This document shows positions 32,712 through 45,800 of a DNA stretch of 64,000 bases, piece by piece. Below the pieces are notes generated by a model. The model saw nothing but the letters and a program-made list of their open reading frames with translations. It ran no database searches and was not told the origin of the DNA. A program made the position numbers and the translations under genes. Numbering within the stretch: the first letter of the stretch is position 1; every line of letters begins with the position of its first letter. Location of the stretch: NCBI RefSeq assembly GCF_000340215.1, contig NW_006921540.1, positions 3,425,402 to 3,489,401 on the forward strand. Reading direction: 5' to 3'. The DNA comes from Pseudocercospora fijiensis CIRAD86 (Eukaryota > Ascomycota > Dothideomycetes > Mycosphaerellales > Mycosphaerellaceae).

Positions 32712-33212
32712 AATCGTGCTGACAAGCTTGATCGAGCGATGCATCTGGATCCTCTGTTATATACTTCTGGATGTATTCGTAGCAGATTCAAACGGCTAGC
32801 CATCGATGATACATTGAAACTTTGCCAATCCTGATGTTGGCCTAGAATAGCCATCGGATGACTGGTGCCAGTGTTGCAATGCAACTTGCGAATTAACCTC
32901 CGATGTTGCAAGAGGAACATTTCTGAGTGACCGCCGACTAGAGGATGCAAGAAGAGAAGTCAGACGCTGGTTCAGACATGTGTAGTGCTCCGGGTGACCG
33001 TTTCAGATACGAGATCAAGCGCCGATGTTGCATGCAGAGTCCTCGGTCGGAGCGGAGTGCCTCTCTTGGCGCCGGTCAGAATCCTTCCGATCTGACTTTC
33101 GTGTCCAAACGTCCATGCAGCCGGCTGCATTTGTTGCAGCGCACAGCGTCTCTCAGTCTCACTCCGGGCGCCTATGCACTATGCTAGGTATCCGATCCTA
33201 CGGACTTGCCAT
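32712..33212. other. Unassigned stretch between the folC fragment and the SDR relic
   Basis: Frames on both strands are open for 60-80 codons but show no recognisable family. It could be eroded PKS sequence, which I cannot show. Confidence 0.35.
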
Positions 33213-33670
33213 TTAACGACCACCAGAGACGTCAATGAAGGAGCCGGTCACGTAGGAGGTTGCAGGTGAAAGCAGCCATAGGATAGCCTCTGCCACTTCG
33301 TCAGCTTCGCCAGGTCGGCCAATTGGCGTCAGCTTTCCAAGTCTTTCAGCTCGATCTGGATCACCAGTTGTCGTGTGTATTTCAGTCGCACCGTGTTGAC
33401 TCGCACTCCGTCTTGTGCAAGTTCCTTGCTGAGGCCCAGAGTCAGAGAATCCACAGCTCCTTTGCTAGCTGCATAGTCCGCATATTCGTGCGGTGAGCCG
33501 ATTTGAGAAGCCTTGGAGGAGACGAATACAATGCTGCCACCATTCCCGCCGCGAGAGATGGGGAGTCTCCTCGCCGCCTCTCGGGCGCAGAGCGCCTGCT
33601 GATGGCGAAGCAGATGCCATCTAATCGTGTAAGTGGATGGAGCGTGAATCCCGACCCGTGGCAACATATT
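33213..33670 (-). pseudogene. Short-chain dehydrogenase/reductase (SDR) relic
   Basis: The C-terminal two-thirds of a classical SDR is readable: GGSIVFVSSKASQIGSPHEY, the YxxxK active site as YADYAASKGA, then LGLSKELAQDGVRVNTVR. After a frameshift at about 33400-33380 it continues as RLGKLTPIGRPGEADEVAEA and SYVTGSFIDVSGGR, ending in TAA at 33213-33215. The N-terminal Rossmann TGxxxGIG region is missing; instead the upstream sequence degrades before the retrotransposon block starts near 33849. The final pattern is that of glucose/ribitol dehydrogenase-like NAD(P)H SDRs. It cannot be functional as it stands. Confidence 0.7.
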
Positions 33671-33848
33671 ATGCTCTCTCGGGAACGCAAGAAGGTCGGT
33701 GTGTAGTTCTCAGAAATACAGCTGAAGATGAGAACAGGAGCATGAAGTGGGCTTGATGACATCGCGCTTCTGCTTTGAGCCGCTTGGGAAAGAATTCATG
33801 AAAGTGACGCTGCACTGTTCCTTTAGCGCATTTTTCTACATTGCCTTT

Positions 33849-33966
33849 TGTTATAAAGTTGAGATTGATAATGGTTATATAGAGGAGGAAGGCTAATTAT
33901 AAAGGTAGAGCCGTCGCTCTATTAGTTAGCTAACCCCTAGACCGTTACTTCCTTATTCTGTAATAG
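33849..33966 (-). repeat. Putative 3' LTR end of G2
   Basis: Plus-strand TGTTATAAAG at 33849 marks the switch from gene-like to RIP-mutated sequence and is a plausible LTR terminus. The other boundary (TATTACAG on the minus strand near 33966) is a guess because the partner LTR is outside the window. Confidence 0.35.
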
Positions 33967-35226
33967 TCTACTCTAAATAAAAGAAAAGGCACGCCCTCGT
34001 ACCGTTACTCTAACTTTCCTCGTTGCCTAGATACTAATTATCTAGTAGGCCGTCTACTACTTAGGTATAATGTCCGTTCTTATTTCTGCTCATATCTACT
34101 TAAAGGTATACTAGTACCTTAGCCTTCCTCTCTACGAATTCTACTCGCTTCTTATTAGCCTTAGCTTCTATAGCTGCCTCCTTACGTTCTAACTAGGCCT
34201 AGACTTACGCTCGTCGCGTTTCCTTCTTAGCTACTATCTATCGGTTAGTATATCGCTCTACGGACAGGTTAGTTAGGTCGGTCTATACTCCTATATTGCG
34301 GTAGAGTACCTATTCTTAGTTACTTTCGAATTTAGCGCTAAGGTCGTCTATCGGCTAGGTAGCCTTAGTCGTTACTACTAATAAACCTTCCTCTCTAGAC
34401 TGCTATTTAGGCGGGTTTAGGTTATTATTACCTCTATTATTAGTAGGCTCCTTAGCCGCGCGGCGGTTGTCCCTATCTTCGAATACCTCGAAGTAGGCTA
34501 ATAATACTCTAGAGTCTATAGAGTCTACGGAGTCTTCGTTATTAGCGACTATTTCCCTTACCTAGTACTATCGCCTAATAAACGTAACTCGCTCGGCCTC
34601 GGGGTCGTAACGCGCTTAAAACTATCGCTAGATAAGTTCCTATAATAGTTAGTTATCCTCGGACTATAGTTTCTTCGTTAAGTTCTTAACCTTCTTAGAT
34701 ACTCGCTCGATGCTGTCGTCGTCTATATTTCTCTATATAACTAGATCTATACGAAGCGTCTCCTTTAGTACTAGATAGAGTATATTAACCTCGATATCTC
34801 GTATTATATCTCTCTACTCTCTAAGTATCTTATTACGCTTCTCCTTTTTCGTTAGTAATAACTTAGCTAGCTCCGCCTTCGAAGTTCGATCCTTAGTAGG
34901 CTAAGCCGTTAGGGTTCTAGCTAGGGCTCTCTTTTTATCCGACGACGTCGCCTAAGCTAGTAGTAGTATAATCTTTAGCGTAGTATAGGTCGCCTTCTTA
35001 GCCTTCTTAGTTAGCCGAGGAGTTATATTGCCTTCGTCTTAGTCGATAAGTCGGGCTTTGTCCTTATTCTTCTTTCTCTTCTTAGTGCTAGACTTAGATA
35101 GCGTTACCTCGTTAGCGTTAAATAGCGTAAACGATAGGTAGGCATTAATTAGCGTAAACGATAGAGTCGGCGCCTTAGCAACTAGCGTCTTATTTGCCGT
35201 ATTGCCTATTAGTATTAAAGATATAG
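33967..35226 (-). pseudogene. G2 downstream ORF, distal part (continues from 47596-48180)
   Basis: The minus-strand frame is charged and coiled-coil-like: a lysine cluster (STKKRKKNKDKARLID), then an acidic stretch (ANNEDSVDSIDSRVLLAYFE) and a Glu/Lys/Arg-rich helix (EREAAIEAKANKKRVEFVER). It is interrupted only by RIP-type stops. It becomes contiguous with 47596-48180 when G1 and one TATAG are ignored, giving about 600-670 codons after the chromodomain. No family is recognised. It is not an integrase, gag or RNase H sequence that I can identify. Confidence 0.4.
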
Positions 35227-35423
35227 TATAAGAAGGGTTATGTTAGTAGGTAGATAGGGTAGTAGTAAGTATAAGTAGTATTCGATAGAGAACTCGGAGG
35301 AGAAGGAGGAAGGCAGGCTAGTTAGCCTAACGCTAAGCGCCAAGCCCTGCCTAAGGCACTAAGACCCTAGCTTTACTCGGCCTAATTATATGCTAATTAC
35401 GTATAGCCTCTTTAGCCCTAATA
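35227..35423 (-). repeat. G1 3' LTR (197 bp)
   Basis: Runs from TATAAGAAGGG to CCCTAATA and is paired with 47394-47590. Original TG...CA ends are probably masked as TA...TA by RIP. Confidence 0.88.
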
Positions 35424-37564
35424 TACGCTTCCCTTCTAAAGGCCGCGCCCTCGTAGCCTGTTTATATTCTAATCTCGACCTCTATTACTACTAACTTAGC
35501 AAGTCTAATAAGCCGCTTAGCCGCGCTAAATTAAACACTTAACTACCTAATTATGTAACTATATCAAACCTTACCTCTAATATAATATAATGTTTAACTC
35601 TAACTACGCTATCCTTATATATAATAAAGTAATATATAACTACGAGAATTAAGGACTATCGACTAATTATAATACGAGCGCGTCTTCTCTACTATAATAG
35701 GTAGACGTACGAGGTATTATAGCACTACCTCCGTTCTAAGTAATGTCGTACCGAGTTCTTTGCGTCTACTCTTAAAAGACCTAGCAATATCCGCTCCGAG
35801 GGTTGTTCTTATTATTACGAGGGCTATTATTTACTATCGTAGTTTTACTAGCCCTAATTAGTTAGGTTTAGTAGCCTTTAATTGTCAATCTTATCTTATC
35901 TTTTTAGAAAAAACATAGCTCGTCTAGTTTCTATAGATAAAGGCTATTATAAGTGTAATAGTTAAGGTTCGCCTTACTTAAAGGATTAGAAAGATTAAGG
36001 AGTAACCTATTATTTGCAAGATCGACCCTAGCTAGCTTAGCTCTATAGTTTTACCCTTAGTTAGTCTATTAGTCGCTTAACCTTTTTAGTCTCTAAGTCC
36101 TTCGAATAGTTTAACCTTTTAACCTAGTTAGAGTAGTGCGTTTAGCCTTAGGCTATAGTATAGGTAAGGTTGTTTTTATAGGCATAGTAGCGATAACAAG
36201 TAAGGTTAGTAATAGCAGCGAGTAGGTAATATTAATAATAGCGGCGCTAGTCGCCTTAGCGCTAACTTTACCTTACTTCCGATTTCCTTCTTTAACTAAT
36301 AATATACTCTATAATACCGTTACTAATATAGCCGCGCTATCCTTCCGTATAAGCGCGACGCTATTGTTATTATTATCGTCGCCCTCTACGCGTACGCGCG
36401 CCGCTCTCGCCGATCGCCTAGGCCTCGAGGCCTTAATAAAAGGAAGGAATAAAAGGGGGCGTTAAAAGGAGGGTCTTATAGAGTACGCTAGTAAAAAAGT
36501 AGATTCCTTAAAAGAGTAGAGGATTAGTCGATAGTTATAGCGCGCTCGTTAATACTTAGTACGCGTTCGCTATAGTAGTATAGTCTTATTATCCTTCGTT
36601 ACTAACAATTGCTTGCTTCTAATTAGTTAGCTAATAGTACCCTAGGGGTAGTATTATTCCTAGGCGATATTATAGGCCCTTAGCCTTCTTCTTATTCTTT
36701 ATACTAGTCTAATACTTATCTAATAACTTAGTTATGTCTTTAAAAGAGGCTTTACTATAATAGCTCTTTACTATCGGTTAAGACTTCTTCTAACTTAGTA
36801 GGCGCTTTATCGCCTTCGCGCTAGTAATATAGTTTAAGGAGGGATACGTAGAAGGTATTATAGATAGTATAATAAGGAGGAAGCTACAACTAGTAGGCCT
36901 ATATACCCTTAGCCTCTCGAATACGGAATAGGCTAATATATCTTAGTACGAGCTTAGGCCTTGTTTTGCTATTAGGGGATAGGTGTTTGCGGATACGGAG
37001 GTTCTTCGTACTAAGCATAACTATATCGCCTTACTTAAAGGTTATTAGCGTATAGTGTTTGTTATAATAGGCCTTCTAATAGGCCTAGGCCTTTGCTAGT
37101 TTGTTAGCTATCTTAGCGTGAATTTCTCGCATCTTCTAAATCCTCTTAATAGCCGCTAGTATCTTAGGTTAACCTTAACCCGCTTTCCTTTCCTTACGCT
37201 CGGCCTCGAGCGATAGGGGGTCTTATAGTAATATAGGGTTGCTACCTATTATAGCGAAATAAGGGGAGACCTTAGTAGATAAGTAGACACTGTTATTATA
37301 TACGAATTTAGCTAGTTATAGGAGGTTAACCTAGTTATTAGGGTTCTTATTAATATAGCCGCGTAGGTACTACTATAGGGTAGCATTCTACCTCTCGGTC
37401 TAGCTATCTGTCTATAGATAGAAGGCTATAGATAGCCGATGCTTAAGTCTTAGCTATAGGCATATCTTACTCTAATAGTAAGATATAAATATCGAGCCTC
37501 GGTCGGAAACTATCCCCTTAGGGGTTCCCTAATAGGTATAGAAGATATTGTTCTATAGCCCTTC

Positions 37565-37692
37565 ACTTGGAGTGTATGTCTAGGTGTTAGAGTCTATTAC
37601 GTGCCTAATGCCTAAGGCTGCAACTACTACACTTTATCTTCGGACTTCTAGATAGATTAGTCCTTCTTCCGAATACATTAGTTATATTAAGT
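37565..37692 (+). repeat. Copia 5' LTR (128 bp)
   Basis: Begins ACTTGGAGTG and ends TATTAAGT, and is preceded by target duplication CCTTC. Confidence 0.85.
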
Positions 37693-38249
37693 AGTTATAA
37701 GCCCCCTACGTTTCTAACGCATTTCTATACGTTTTCTAATAGTTAATCCGACTACTACGTAGATAGCGCCCGTTACTAAAAATTGCGCCGATACTAATAC
37801 CGTCGCCGCCGCCGCCCTCGAGTACTCTAGTAGGTACTAGTCCGACTCGAGTCGGTTACTATTAGTGTTAGCTGTCCGCTATACCGGTTCCTAACAATAG
37901 TATTAGCTGTCCGCTATACTATAATATAGGCGCGCCTATCGGCCGCCCCTTAAGACAAGTCTATAGTCTTATTTCTATATCGCCGTCGCTGTCCGTAATA
38001 GCTCCCTCTACAACCTCTAGCGCTTATATAAGCAACATTCCTAAGCTAAAGAATAAGGAGAATTACCTATTATAGTCGTACGCCGCTAAAGGCGCCCTTA
38101 AAGGTATGTCGGTCTAGCGCTATATACAAGGTACCCGCTAGCGACCCCTTTCTAAGGCCTCTAGTAAGTCTTCTAAGGAGTTTAAAGACCGCTAAGATAA
38201 ATAGGACTCTAAAGATCAAACAGCACGTACCTAGATCTTTGCTAATTGT

Positions 38250-41200
38250 ATTAGTAACATTTAACAATTACTACTTAGTCTATCTACATCCTAGGAAGTG
38301 TAGGACTTCCTTAAGAAGAAATACACTAGTAAAGGTAGGTCTACTAAATTTATACTCTACTAGGAATATATTACCCTTCGGTATAATAGTAAGGACATTA
38401 AGAAGTTCTATAATAAGTACAAGAAGAAGCTTAGTACCTTAAAGGATACTAAATTAGCTATTAGCTAATACTAGGCTGTCTATATATTTATTATATAGAT
38501 CTCTCTATTCTACGAGGCTTTTATATAGATACGCCGAGAGCAGATACGCGCCTTAGAATACACTATTAATAACAACACCCTTAACAATATTATTAGCGCG
38601 TTGCTTAATAAGAATGTAGCTTAATTAAACTAGGCCTAATATAATAGCTTCTTTAGTCTTTAGCGCTAACTACAACAATGAGGTAGTAATAGTAACAATA
38701 ACAGCGGTCGAGGTAACTCGAATTATAGCGGTCGTAGTAGCCGCGGAAATAACAACAATAGTCGTAGTCGTAGTAGAAACAACTAGAATAGTTAAAATCG
38801 CGAGAAGTGCTTATACTATTAAGGCACTTACCCTTCTAACCGCTGCTATACTAAATACCCTTATCTAAAGGAGGAAGACCGATTACGTCGTAAATAGTAG
38901 AAGGCTAAGAAGAAGGGGGTATAGCAACAGTAGCAGCGTAGACTAACTGCTTAGTAATAGCAACAACCGCTATCTAGTTAGAATAGTGCTTAGGGGCTAT
39001 ATACGGCTAATGCTACCCCGGGGGTGTTATTAGACCTAAGTTACAATTACGCCTTTACAGCTACGGTTACTATAAGCGACCTAGTTTCTACGGCTCTTAC
39101 TGCTAGCACTCGTACTACTAATTGGGTTGTCGACTTAGGTACTAGCATATACATAGTTAACGACCCTTTATTGCTTATTAAATATAAAGGCTGTTATATT
39201 CCTGTTCGGTTTAGTAGCAATACGAAGCACGCTACGATAGTCGGAACAGCTTGGACTAAGGTAGTTAATAAGCGTAGTGTAAGCAGTATAAAGTTGTCTA
39301 ATACACTATATACACTAGGTCTAGCAGCCAACCTCCTATCTACTAAGAAGCTTGCCGACAAGGGCTGTTTCTATCGGAACGACAAGCGCGTGCTATCTAC
39401 TATTGTTAACGGCTCGGAGGTTACTATTGCTTAGACATACCGAAAGAATGGTCTCCCCTATCTGTATATACTAACCTCCGGACCGGACAGCCAAGTTATC
39501 GCGCTTCTATCGAAGAAGGGGGTAACTTCGGGGGTGCTAACAGGCACGACAGAAGAGTAGCATCCACGATATAGCTATATTTATCACCGCAAGCTGCTAA
39601 GAATAGAGTCCAAGGGCTAGATTGTTATTACTAGCGCCAAGAACGACTTCCGCAACCGCATTGCCTATCGCATAGCTATATTATATAAGGAATACAATCG
39701 GCTACTACGCGTACGACTATCTACGATCTATTACATTATCTATATAGATATAGTTACTATTACTAACCCTAGTCTGTTATAGGAACGCTACTTTACGCTG
39801 TTTATATGCGCCAAGTTAGGCTATCGTTACGAGTATGCTAGCTTACTTAAGTTAGGGGCTGCAGTAGCTATTAAGGAATATCGTATACACGTCCGTACAC
39901 AAACTAGCTATTCGATCCTAATCTACCGCCTCGATAGAGGGGGTAAATACGGCGGAAATTAGCTATTAAGCCAGGCTCGTAATTAGGGGATTATACTGTA
40001 GGTTATAGCTCCTTATTCTTCTACTTAGAATAGCCTTGCTAAGGTTAGCAATTACATTGTATATACGACTATAAGAAAGATAATGCTATAGGCTAACCTT
40101 CCTAAGTTCCTATAGCTATATGCTATTGCCTCCGCTATACAGGTCTTTAATATTACGCTAACCGCTAACGGAGGAAGCCTATATACTATTGTCGCTAAGG
40201 AGCTCAATTAGTTACGAATACAGCCGCGTCTTTAGCACCTTCGAGCGTATAGCTATACGTCAATTGCCTACGATTACAGTGTTGCTCGTAGAAAGAAGAT
40301 AGATAGTAGAGGCCTAGTTAGCAAGCTAGTTAGCTATGCTAAGGGCTCTATAGACTCTAGAAAGTACATAATCTACCTACCTAATTAATATAAGGTTATC
40401 GCTTCTAAGGATGTTTAGTTTATTAAGTTAGATAGTAACCTTCTGCTTCTAAATAGCATAGATCTATACACTAATCCTAATAACCCTTCTAAGAGCGAGT
40501 TTATTAGCATTGAGTCTATTATACCGGCTCTGTTTAATTCTATAAGCAACGAGGCTCCGTTACTAGCCGACGCCGCTAGTGTAGTCTAGTAGCTTCTAGC
40601 CTAGCAAGAAGAGCCTCCGGACGAACCTACTTAGCAAATGCCTAATAAGGTCGCTAGTCCGCTACCGCTCGACGATAACCCACTAGCTATTTAACCGCCT
40701 TTAAGTAATAAAGAGGAAGAACCGGCGTACGATCCTTACGCTAAGAAGGGCGAGCCTAGCTAGTTGCCTAAGTTTAAGCGACTAGCTAAAGCTGTTAGTA
40801 ATCGTTCTATACGCAAGATACGGAGCAACAAGACCGCTCGTAACCTGTTGCGTAGATATCTAGCTAATTATAGTATTAAGCGGTTAACTCGACGCATAAT
40901 AGCTAATATACCGATAGCCTATATAAAGGGCTTTATAGCTTCCTACTACGTTACTAAACAGTTAGATAGAGACACTATTCCTATTCCGAAGAGCTATAAG
41001 GAGGCGACTTAGTTACTATATTAGCCGTAATAGAAGGAGGCCTATAAGGCTGAATATAAGTTACTAATTAACAATTATATATAGGTTTATATAACTCGAC
41101 TAGAGGTACCTAAGGGTCGCAAGGTAGTCCGTAGCCGATAGGTCTTTACTATCAAGCGAGACGCTAATAGCAATGTAAGCCGTTTTAAGGCGCGCTAGGT

Positions 41201-42605
41201 CGTCCGTAGCTTTATACAGGTCGAAGGATAGGATTATAATAAGACCTATACGGCTGTTGCTAAGCCTTGCACGCTTCGAGCCCTATTTAGCCTAATTACT
41301 TATTACGACCTAGAGGCTAAGCAATACGATATTCTAACAGCCTTCCTTAATGCCCTAATTAGCGATAAGCACAAGATCTACGTTAAACAGCTACACGGCT
41401 TTAAAGAGCGTAGTAGTAAGGGCATAGTTTGCCTATTACTAAAGGCACTATATAGCCTAAAGCAGTTACTAATGCTATAGTATAAAGAGCTTCGGAAGTA
41501 CTTAAAGAGCCTAGACTTTATTCTAATAATGTCCGACGTCTGTGTCTTTAAACACGTTGTTAGCGGCTCTATTATCGTTATCTACGTTAACGACATAATT
41601 ATTATCGCCTATAGCCTATTAGCACTAGAGGCCGTTGCTTAGTTACTAAAGGACCGTTTTAATATACGAGAACTAGGCGACCTACACTACTATCTCGGTA
41701 TGCGGATTATCCGTAACCGCGGTTAGCGCACTATTTACGTCGTTCAAGATGCCTATTTAAATAGGCTTAGTAAGAAATATAGTATGCGTAGCTATATCGG
41801 TCTAGCTACTCTAATAGCGCCTCGCTATATTAAGACGTCTATTTAACGCGCACCTAAGGGCTATATAGCTAGTGCCGCCTTCAAGACTTAGTATTAAGAA
41901 GGTATTAGTAAGGCACTGTAGCTAGCTATAATTACACGACCTAATGCTTGCTATACTGCAGGCCTATTATTACGATTCATCTCTAACCCTACTAAAGAGC
42001 ATTATGCCGCGCTCCTTTAGCTAATTGAGTACCTAGTTAGTACCCTTAGTCGTAGTATACGCTTCTAAGGCACATAGAACGATAAGCTCAATTTTACTAG
42101 ATACTATAATACCTTATAGGCCGATAACCTAGTTACTCGCCGTTTAATAGGTAGCTTCTACTTCACTATTATAGGCGGACCTCTATTGTATAAGTCCGGC
42201 CGCTAGACGCTTATTACACTATCGTCAACTAAAGCTAAGTATGTCTAACTTACTATAGGGGCTAAGGAAGCAGTTGCCTTAGCTCGTTTATTAAAGGAAA
42301 TTGGCTATAAGGGCTATATTCTTCTAGTTACGCTCTACGAGGACAATTAGTCCGCTATTGCTATTACTAAGTCGACTAGCATTAATAGCCGTATAAAGCA
42401 TATAGATACTCGTATCTACTACATTCGAGAGAAGATTGCTAATAGTACTATTGTCGTCTAATAGGTTAGCATACATAATTAGATAGCCGATAGCTTTACT
42501 AAGCCGCTTAATAAGGTTAAGTATAGCCGCTTTGTTGAACAACTAAACCTAGTAGATTGCAAGGCCGCTATTAAGAATGCTGCAAAGCTAGCTATTAAGT
42601 ACTAA
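38250..42605 (+). pseudogene. Copia gag-pol polyprotein relic
   Basis: A plus-strand frame with RIP stops shows a gag with a zinc-knuckle-like Cys pattern (38808-38846), then the aspartic protease core WVVDLGTSIYIVND at about 39120-39160 (usual WVxDSGAS), where the active-site Ser now reads Leu. The integrase region follows (about 39560-40450), then the Copia-type RT (RVT_2) with FSLITYYDLEAKQYDILTAF and YVNDIIII (about 41580-41600, usual YVDD), and RNase H with LSSTKAKY and YEDN-SAIAI at about 42220-42355. Open segments of 136 and 82 codons survive at 39024-39434 and 40764-41012. The missing catalytic residues and stops make it inactive. Confidence 0.85.
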
Positions 42606-42756
42606 AGGGCCCTTGTTTGCTTTGTATACATATAAGAATAGTCTAGCTTGTTTACCTGTTTTGTTTAATTACCTAATACCCTCCTGTTTGCTTTGCTAAC
42701 TAAATAGCTAATGTGTTTGTTTTATTCTATAGCGATATGCACGTACTAAGGGGGTG

Positions 42757-42884
42757 ACTTAGAGTGTATATCTAGGTGTTAGGGTCTATTACGTGCCTAA
42801 TGCCTAAGGCTGCAACTGCTACACTTCATCTTCGGACTTCTAGATAGATTAGTCCTTCTTCCGAATACATTAGTTACATCAAGT
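42757..42884 (+). repeat. Copia 3' LTR (128 bp)
   Basis: Begins ACTTAGAGTG and ends CATCAAGT, and is followed by target duplication CCTTC at 42885-42889. Confidence 0.85.
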
Positions 42885-45800
42885 CCTTCTGCTATATTAA
42901 TAGTAGTCTAATCCTTCCGAGTAGAGATATAACGAGCACCTTTAGTAAAACGATCTACTATAATAAGGATAGCATTATATATATCCTTGCTACCCCTACG
43001 CTTAGTAGGAGGAAGGCCTATAATAAAGTCTATTATAAGCTCTACAAATAGTTTCTTTAGAACAGGAAGTAAAGATAACTCGCCGAATAGTAAGTGCTTA
43101 GGTGCTTTAACTCGCTAGCAAACTATATAGGTCCGTATATATTCCTTTATATACTGCTTACTATTTAGCTAGTAGTATATACGCGATAGTAACTCGTACG
43201 ACCTCTCTATGCTATAGTAACTAGCGAGCTTACTATTATAGTGCCTCTTTAAAAGCTCCTATCTAATCGATTGTTTAGCGGGGATATAGTATCTGCCCTT
43301 AAACTTTAAGTAACCTTTATCGTCGATAGACTAATTACTCTTACTAGATCGAGTCGTTCGCCTACTTATAAGCCTATTAATACGTTTAATAGCAAAGGCG
43401 TCCCTCTACTAAGCCCGTAATAGCTTATCTATAAACGATTAACTATCCCTATTTATAAGGTTATTTAATAGCACCCTCGCTATTAAACGAGGTACGCATT
43501 ATATACATCTAATAGCACTAGTAGCCGGAACTACTACAACCTCTTCTATAGTACTGTCGCTATAGATAGTAATATCTTTAATCGAGTTATTATAGCTCGA
43601 GCGATCTACGTCCTTCCTAACGCGCACTAGAAGAACGATAACTCCGCTATAGTATTTATTATCGCCGCGGGGTTTGGAAGTCTACTTATCTTACGCTTGC
43701 TTTATAGCAAGGTCTATAGCAATCTTATACTACAGGGTTAGAAACAAAGAGTTAATATGTTAGGTCTCGCTGTCGTAATTAGGTCGCCTCGATAGGCTAT
43801 TAGTAGGGTTGCTTACGCCTAGCCAATATAATATATTAAAATTAAACCTAGCGAGGTAGACGGCCTATCTAGCCTATCGACCTATAACCCTAGTAACCTT
43901 AGTAATACTACGGAGGTTGTTATAGTCTGTATAGACCTATATTGTATATTAGGCCCTATCGAGGTAGTGCCTCTAATACTTAAAGGCCTCGATAATAGCT
44001 AGCAATTCTTGCTCGTAGGTCTCGTAGCGACGCTTAGCGTTAATTATCTTTCTCGAGAAGAAGGCAATTAGGTGCTAGTAGTTATTATTAGCCTATTATA
44101 ATATAATAGCTGATATAGCGAACTGTAAAGCGTTAGTCTTAATACGGATCTGCTTGCTTAGTATAAAATAGTGCAATAGGGGGACTTTAGTAAAGCGTTG
44201 CTTTAGACCGTCAAAAGCGGCTTATACTCTATTAGTCTATTTAAACTCTCTAGAAGGGTTTGCCTTAGTCTTAGTAAGCTTAGTGAGTAGCATTACATAC
44301 CTCGAATAGCTCTTAATAAAGCGGCGGTAAAAGTTAGCAAAACCTAGGAACGATTAAAGCTCCTTAATACTAGTAGGCGTTAGCTACTTAGTAATAGTCG
44401 TAATCCGATTAGGATTAGCCTTAATACCCTCGGTTAATACGAGGAAGCCGAGGAATAATACCTCCTTAGTAGCAAAGGTATATTTAGAAGGCTTACAATA
44501 TAGGCTATATATTCTTAGGCGATCGAGCACCTTACGGACTATAGCCTAGTACTCCGTAATGTTAGGTAAGTATATATAAACTAGGATATTATCTAGGTAA
44601 ACTATACAGAGGTAATCTAATAGGCCTAATAGGGCCTAATTAATATAGGACTAGAATGTTATAGGGGCGTTAGCTAGCCTAAATAGTATAACTAAGTACT
44701 CGAAATAGCTATAATAGGTACAGAAGGCTGTTTTCTATTTATCGCCCTTATAGATATAGATGCGATAGTATACATCCTTAATGTCTAATATAGTATAGAA
44801 ATAGGCGCTAGAAAGGCGATCGAGGGTCTTATTAATAAGCGGAAGTAGACAGCGGTCTTTAATAGTAATAGCATTAAGTCTACGGTAATTAACGTATAAA
44901 CGTAGGCTACTATCCTTCTTTAGTACGAATAGGATAGGTGCACTAGTAGGGCTGTTACTATACCGAATGCGGCTATTAGCTAGGTTTTCCTCTAGGTACT
45001 TACGTAGTATAGCAAGCTCTCGTTTACTAAGGTTGTAGAGGGGACTAAAAGGAACCTCCTTGCCCTATATAATATCGATCTTATAGTCCGTTTCTTTGAA
45101 TATAGGTAACGTCGGTACTAGGTAGTATTTAAATACGTTAATATAGGTCTCGCGAATAGGCTATAGGATACGAGCGAGTTAATTAGGGTCTATACTATTA
45201 GGGGGTATAGGTTTATCGTTATCTCTACTAAGAAGATTAGTAGTCGGATCGGCTAAGGCGGAGGCTAGTATTAGGTTGCTAATAAATAGGACCCTAATAT
45301 CGTTAGGGCACTCGCTAGTATTAATATATTTAATGTCCTCTTTCCTAGCGATTCTAAATCGCTACTATTAGCTGCCTAGGTCTATAGCTATAGCATAGTG
45401 CTTAAGCATAGGGTTGCTAATAACAATAGTAGCTCCTCTATATAGGTTGTCTATATCTACTACGTAGGTAGTAAAGTCTAGTAGGCGTTTATTTCCGAGG
45501 TCGTCCTTTAGAACTATAGGAATATAGTAGGCCCTATAGGTTAAGTGCCGAGCGTTATTAAACTAAGCAAGGGTTAGTAGGTTAGCCCTATTTAATTGTC
45601 GAAGGTCTAATTGCTTAGCTAGGCGATAGCTAATAAGGGCGCTAACTAAATTGCCTAGGTCTAGCATAACCTTAGTCTTATAGTTGTTTCTATATATATC
45701 CTATATAAGACAGGTATATATAATAGCTAGCATAATGTCGATAGTTTTACGCCGTATAAGGCTAATAGTTAGTACGGCGCTTATTCTTTTTTCGAAGGTT

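Larger units (their letters stand above)
37565..42884 (+). mobile_element. Copia LTR retrotransposon nested in G1, 5320 bp
   Basis: Two 128-bp LTRs (37565-37692, 42757-42884) are flanked by the direct repeat CCTTC (37560-37564, 42885-42889). The plus-strand interior has the Copia order gag, protease, integrase, RT, RNase H. A purine tract (AAGGGGGTG) precedes the right LTR. The insertion splits G1 integrase-coding sequence, so it is younger than G1. About seven differences separate the LTRs, all transitions. Confidence 0.88.

Noticed and set aside
32402..32950. 182-codon minus-strand frame read first as the PKS region upstream of the PT domain
   Set aside because: Only its last 20 or so codons (32518-32450) fit a PT domain; the middle is the antisense of the folC fragment.
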